A stretch of 64,000 nucleotides of DNA from Ptiloglossa arizonensis. Taxonomy: Eukaryota; Arthropoda; Insecta; Hymenoptera; Colletidae. Below, piece by piece: positions 61,888 through 64,000 of this stretch (position 1 is the stretch's first letter; each line of letters opens with the position of its first letter). The DNA is taken from NCBI RefSeq assembly GCF_051014685.1, contig NW_027478419.1, positions 1,302,001 through 1,366,000 on the forward strand, in the 5' to 3' direction. The notes under the pieces are model-generated. The model ran no database searches, had not been told where the DNA came from, and saw nothing but the letters and a program-made list of their open reading frames with translations. Position numbers and translations under genes: made by a program.

Positions 61888-64000
61888 AGTTTCTCAAGCG
61901 TTTCTTACATCCAAACTGCCATATCTCGCGAACGGATTGACCGATCCGCAAAATTTCTGTTGCATCTGAAAGTAGAAACTCGCCCGATTACAACGGTATG
62001 CGTACTTCTCTCCTAGGCCGTCCTAGTCATTAGTTTCGAGCATCAGAACTGCGAAAATTTTGAGTTTCTCAAGCGTTTCTTACCTCCAAACTGCCACATC
62101 TCGCGAACGGATTGACCAATCCGCAAAATTTCTATTGCATCTGAAAGTAGAAACTCGCCCGATTACAACGGTATGCGTACTTCTCCCCTAGGCCGTTCTA
62201 GTCATTCGCTTCGAGCATCAGAACTGCGAAAATTTTGAATTTCTCAAGCGTTTCTTACTTCCAATCTGCCACATCTCGCGAACGGATCGACCAATCCGCA
62301 AAATTTCTGTTGCATCTGAAAGTAGAAACTCGCCCGATTACATCGGTATGCGTACTTTCCCCCTAGGCCGTTCTAGTTATTCGTTTCAAGCATCAGAACT
62401 GCGCAAATTTTGAGTTTCTCAAGCGCTTCCTACTTCCAAACTGCCATATCTCGTGAACGGATCCACCAATCCGCAAAATTTCTGTTGCATCTGAAAGTAG
62501 AAACTCGCCCGATTACAACGGTATGCGCACTTTTCCCCTAGGCCGTTCTAGTTATTCGTGTCGAGCATTAGAACTGCGAAAATTTTGAGTTTCTCAAGGG
62601 TTTCTTACCTCCAAACTGCCATATCTCGCGAACGCATTGACCAATCCGCAAAATTTCTGTTGCATCTGAAAGTAGAAACTCGCCCGATTACAACGGTATG
62701 CGTACTTCTCCACTAGGCCGTTCTAGTCAGTCGTTTCGAGCATCAGAACTGCGAAAATTTTGCGTTTCTCAAGCGTTTCTTACATCCAAACTGCCACATC
62801 TCGCGAACGGATTGACCAATCCGCAAAATTTCTGTTGCATCTGAAAGTAGAAACTCGCCCGATTACAACGGTATGCGTACTTTTCCCCTAGGCCGTTCTA
62901 GTTATTCGTTTCGTGAATCAGACCTGCGAAAATTTTGCGTTTCTCAAGCGTTTCTTACATCCAAACTGCCATATCTCGCGAACGGATTGATCGATCCGCA
63001 AAATTTCTGTTGCATCTGAAAGTAGAAACTCGCCCGATTACAACGGTATGCGCACTTTTCCCCTAGGCCGTTCTAGTTACTCGTTTCGAGCATCAGAACT
63101 GCGAAAATTTTGAGTTTCTCAAGCGTTTCTTATCTCCAAACTGCCATATCTCGCGAACGGATCGACCAATCCGCAAAATTTCTGTTGCATCTGCAAGTAG
63201 AAACTCGCCCGATTACAACGGTATGCCTACTTTTCCCCTAGGCAGTTTTAGTTATTCGTTTCGAGCATCAGAACTGCGCAAATTTTGAGTTTCTCAAGCG
63301 TTTCTTACATCCAAACTGCCATATCTCGCGAACGGATTGACCAATCCGCAAAATTTCTGTTGCATCTGAAAGTAGAAACTCGCCCGATTAAAACGGTATG
63401 CGCACTTTTCCCCTAGGCCGTTCTAGTTACTCGTTTCGAGCATCAGAGCTGCGAAAATTTTGAGTTTCTCAAGCGTTTCTTACCTCCAAACTGCCATATC
63501 TCGCGAACGGATGGATCAATCCGCAAAATTTCTGTTGCATCTGAAAGTAGAAACTCGCCCGATTACAACGGTATGTGTAGTTTGCCCCTAGGCCGTTCTA
63601 GTCATTCGTTTCGAGCATCAGAACTGCGCAAGTTTTGAGTTTCTCAAGCGTTTCTTACCCCCAAACTGCCATATCTCGCGAACGGATTGACCAATCCGCA
63701 ATATTTCTGTTGCATCTGAAAGTAGAAACTCGCCCGATTACAACGGTATGCGCACTTTTCCCCTAGGCCGTTCTAGTTATTCGTTTCGAGCATCAGAACT
63801 GCGAAAATTTTGAGTTTCTCAAGCGTTTCTTACATCCAAACTGCCATATCTCGCGAACGGATTGACCGATCTGCAAAATTTCTGTTGCATCTGAAAGTAG
63901 AAACTCGCCCGATTACAACGGTATGCGTACTTTTCCCCTAGTCCGTTCTAGTTATTCGTTTCGTGCATCAGAACTGCGAAAATTTTGCGTTTCTCAAGCG
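61888..64000 (+). repeat. Diverged monomers without HOR order
   Basis: About 12 monomers, each with its own scattered changes (for example TTTTGCGTTTC at about 62,759, 62,934 and 63,985, TCGTGAATCAGACC near 62,933, and CATCTGCAAG near 63,188) and no period beyond 175 bp. Such monomeric order is known from array edges or older parts of satellite arrays. The window ends within a monomer, so the true edge is not seen. Confidence 0.75.

Larger units (their letters stand above)
1..64000 (+). repeat. 175-bp satellite DNA array, about 366 head-to-tail monomers
   Basis: Every part of the window aligns to one 175-bp unit. Recurring landmarks such as TCGCGAACGG and CAGAACTGCG appear once per 175 bases, always on this strand, with no inverted monomer and no foreign insertion that I can find. 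The landmark at base 161 recurs at base 63,854, a phase slip of seven bases that matches seven visible single-base deletions. Both window edges lie within the array, so its full length is unknown. Such arrays are known from centromeres, pericentromeres and other heterochromatin of eukaryotes; which applies here is inference. Organism and satellite family are not recognised. Confidence 0.98.

Noticed and set aside
1..64000. CRISPR array
   Set aside because: There are no unique spacers: the whole 175-bp unit repeats, and the most variable parts are alternative states of the same bases.
1..64000. Transposable element or terminal repeats within the array
   Set aside because: I looked for breaks in 175-bp phase and for non-satellite sequence and found only seven single-base deletions. 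No insertion, target-site duplication or inversion is visible.
1..64000. Assignment to a named species or known satellite family
   Set aside because: The unit is not one I recognise with confidence; length and base composition alone do not identify an organism.

Overview
The whole 64 kb window is one uninterrupted satellite DNA array. A 175-bp unit repeats head-to-tail in a single orientation about 366 times, and both window ends fall inside the array. I see no protein gene, RNA gene, transposon, CRISPR array or unique sequence anywhere. Phase is kept almost perfectly: recurring landmarks stay at the same position modulo 175 from base 1 to about 30,410, then slip by seven single-base deletions (near 30,417, 31,816, 33,740, 35,141, 35,488, 35,662 and 37,139), and are again in fixed phase from about 37,150 to the end. 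This points to a eukaryotic heterochromatic block, possibly centromeric or pericentromeric. The species cannot be named from the sequence. The unit is about 44% G+C and rich in CpG (13 per unit against about 8 expected), which argues weakly for a genome without strong CpG-methylation decay, such as many invertebrates.

Layout. There are two compositional domains. The left domain (1 to about 28,300) has mixed monomers in 1-8,996, then higher-order repeats (HORs) built from monomers with a fully palindromic TGATCA-centred dyad: a 13-monomer unit (2,275 bp) at 10,092-14,640 and a related 17-monomer unit (2,975 bp) at 19,892-25,690. These are interleaved with repeated copies of a composite block (7,225-8,996 and 16,850-18,621, plus partial copies at 1-2,040, 2,671-3,125, 4,596-6,950 and 14,826-15,850). 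The right domain (about 28,850-64,000) uses other monomer classes, marked by CATGATTT, by TTAGTTTCGAGCTTCAG, and by GATCGACC paired with ACATCGG. It holds a three-copy 11/8/11-monomer repeat (28,825-33,820), a disordered patch containing four of the seven deletions (33,821-37,599), and a long stretch where HOR length changes repeatedly (4-, 5-, 6-, 11- and 15-monomer periods, 37,600-57,622). It ends with very recent 700-bp and 1,050-bp tandem duplications (58,631-61,887) and diverged monomers.

Within the unit, short dyads recur: a 16-bp inverted repeat at CGGATTG-NN-CAATCCG, a 13-bp hairpin TTGAG-TTT-CTCAA, and an 8-bp AAAATTTT tract. Short open frames of 63-144 codons are by-products of repeat periodicity (175 is not a multiple of 3) and are not reported as genes. 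The most interesting content is the evolutionary record: strict length conservation, chimeric monomers whose switch point lies in one 10-bp segment, a paired substitution that makes a perfect hairpin, and an island of left-domain monomers inside the right domain. I found no evidence of a novel gene-encoded system.
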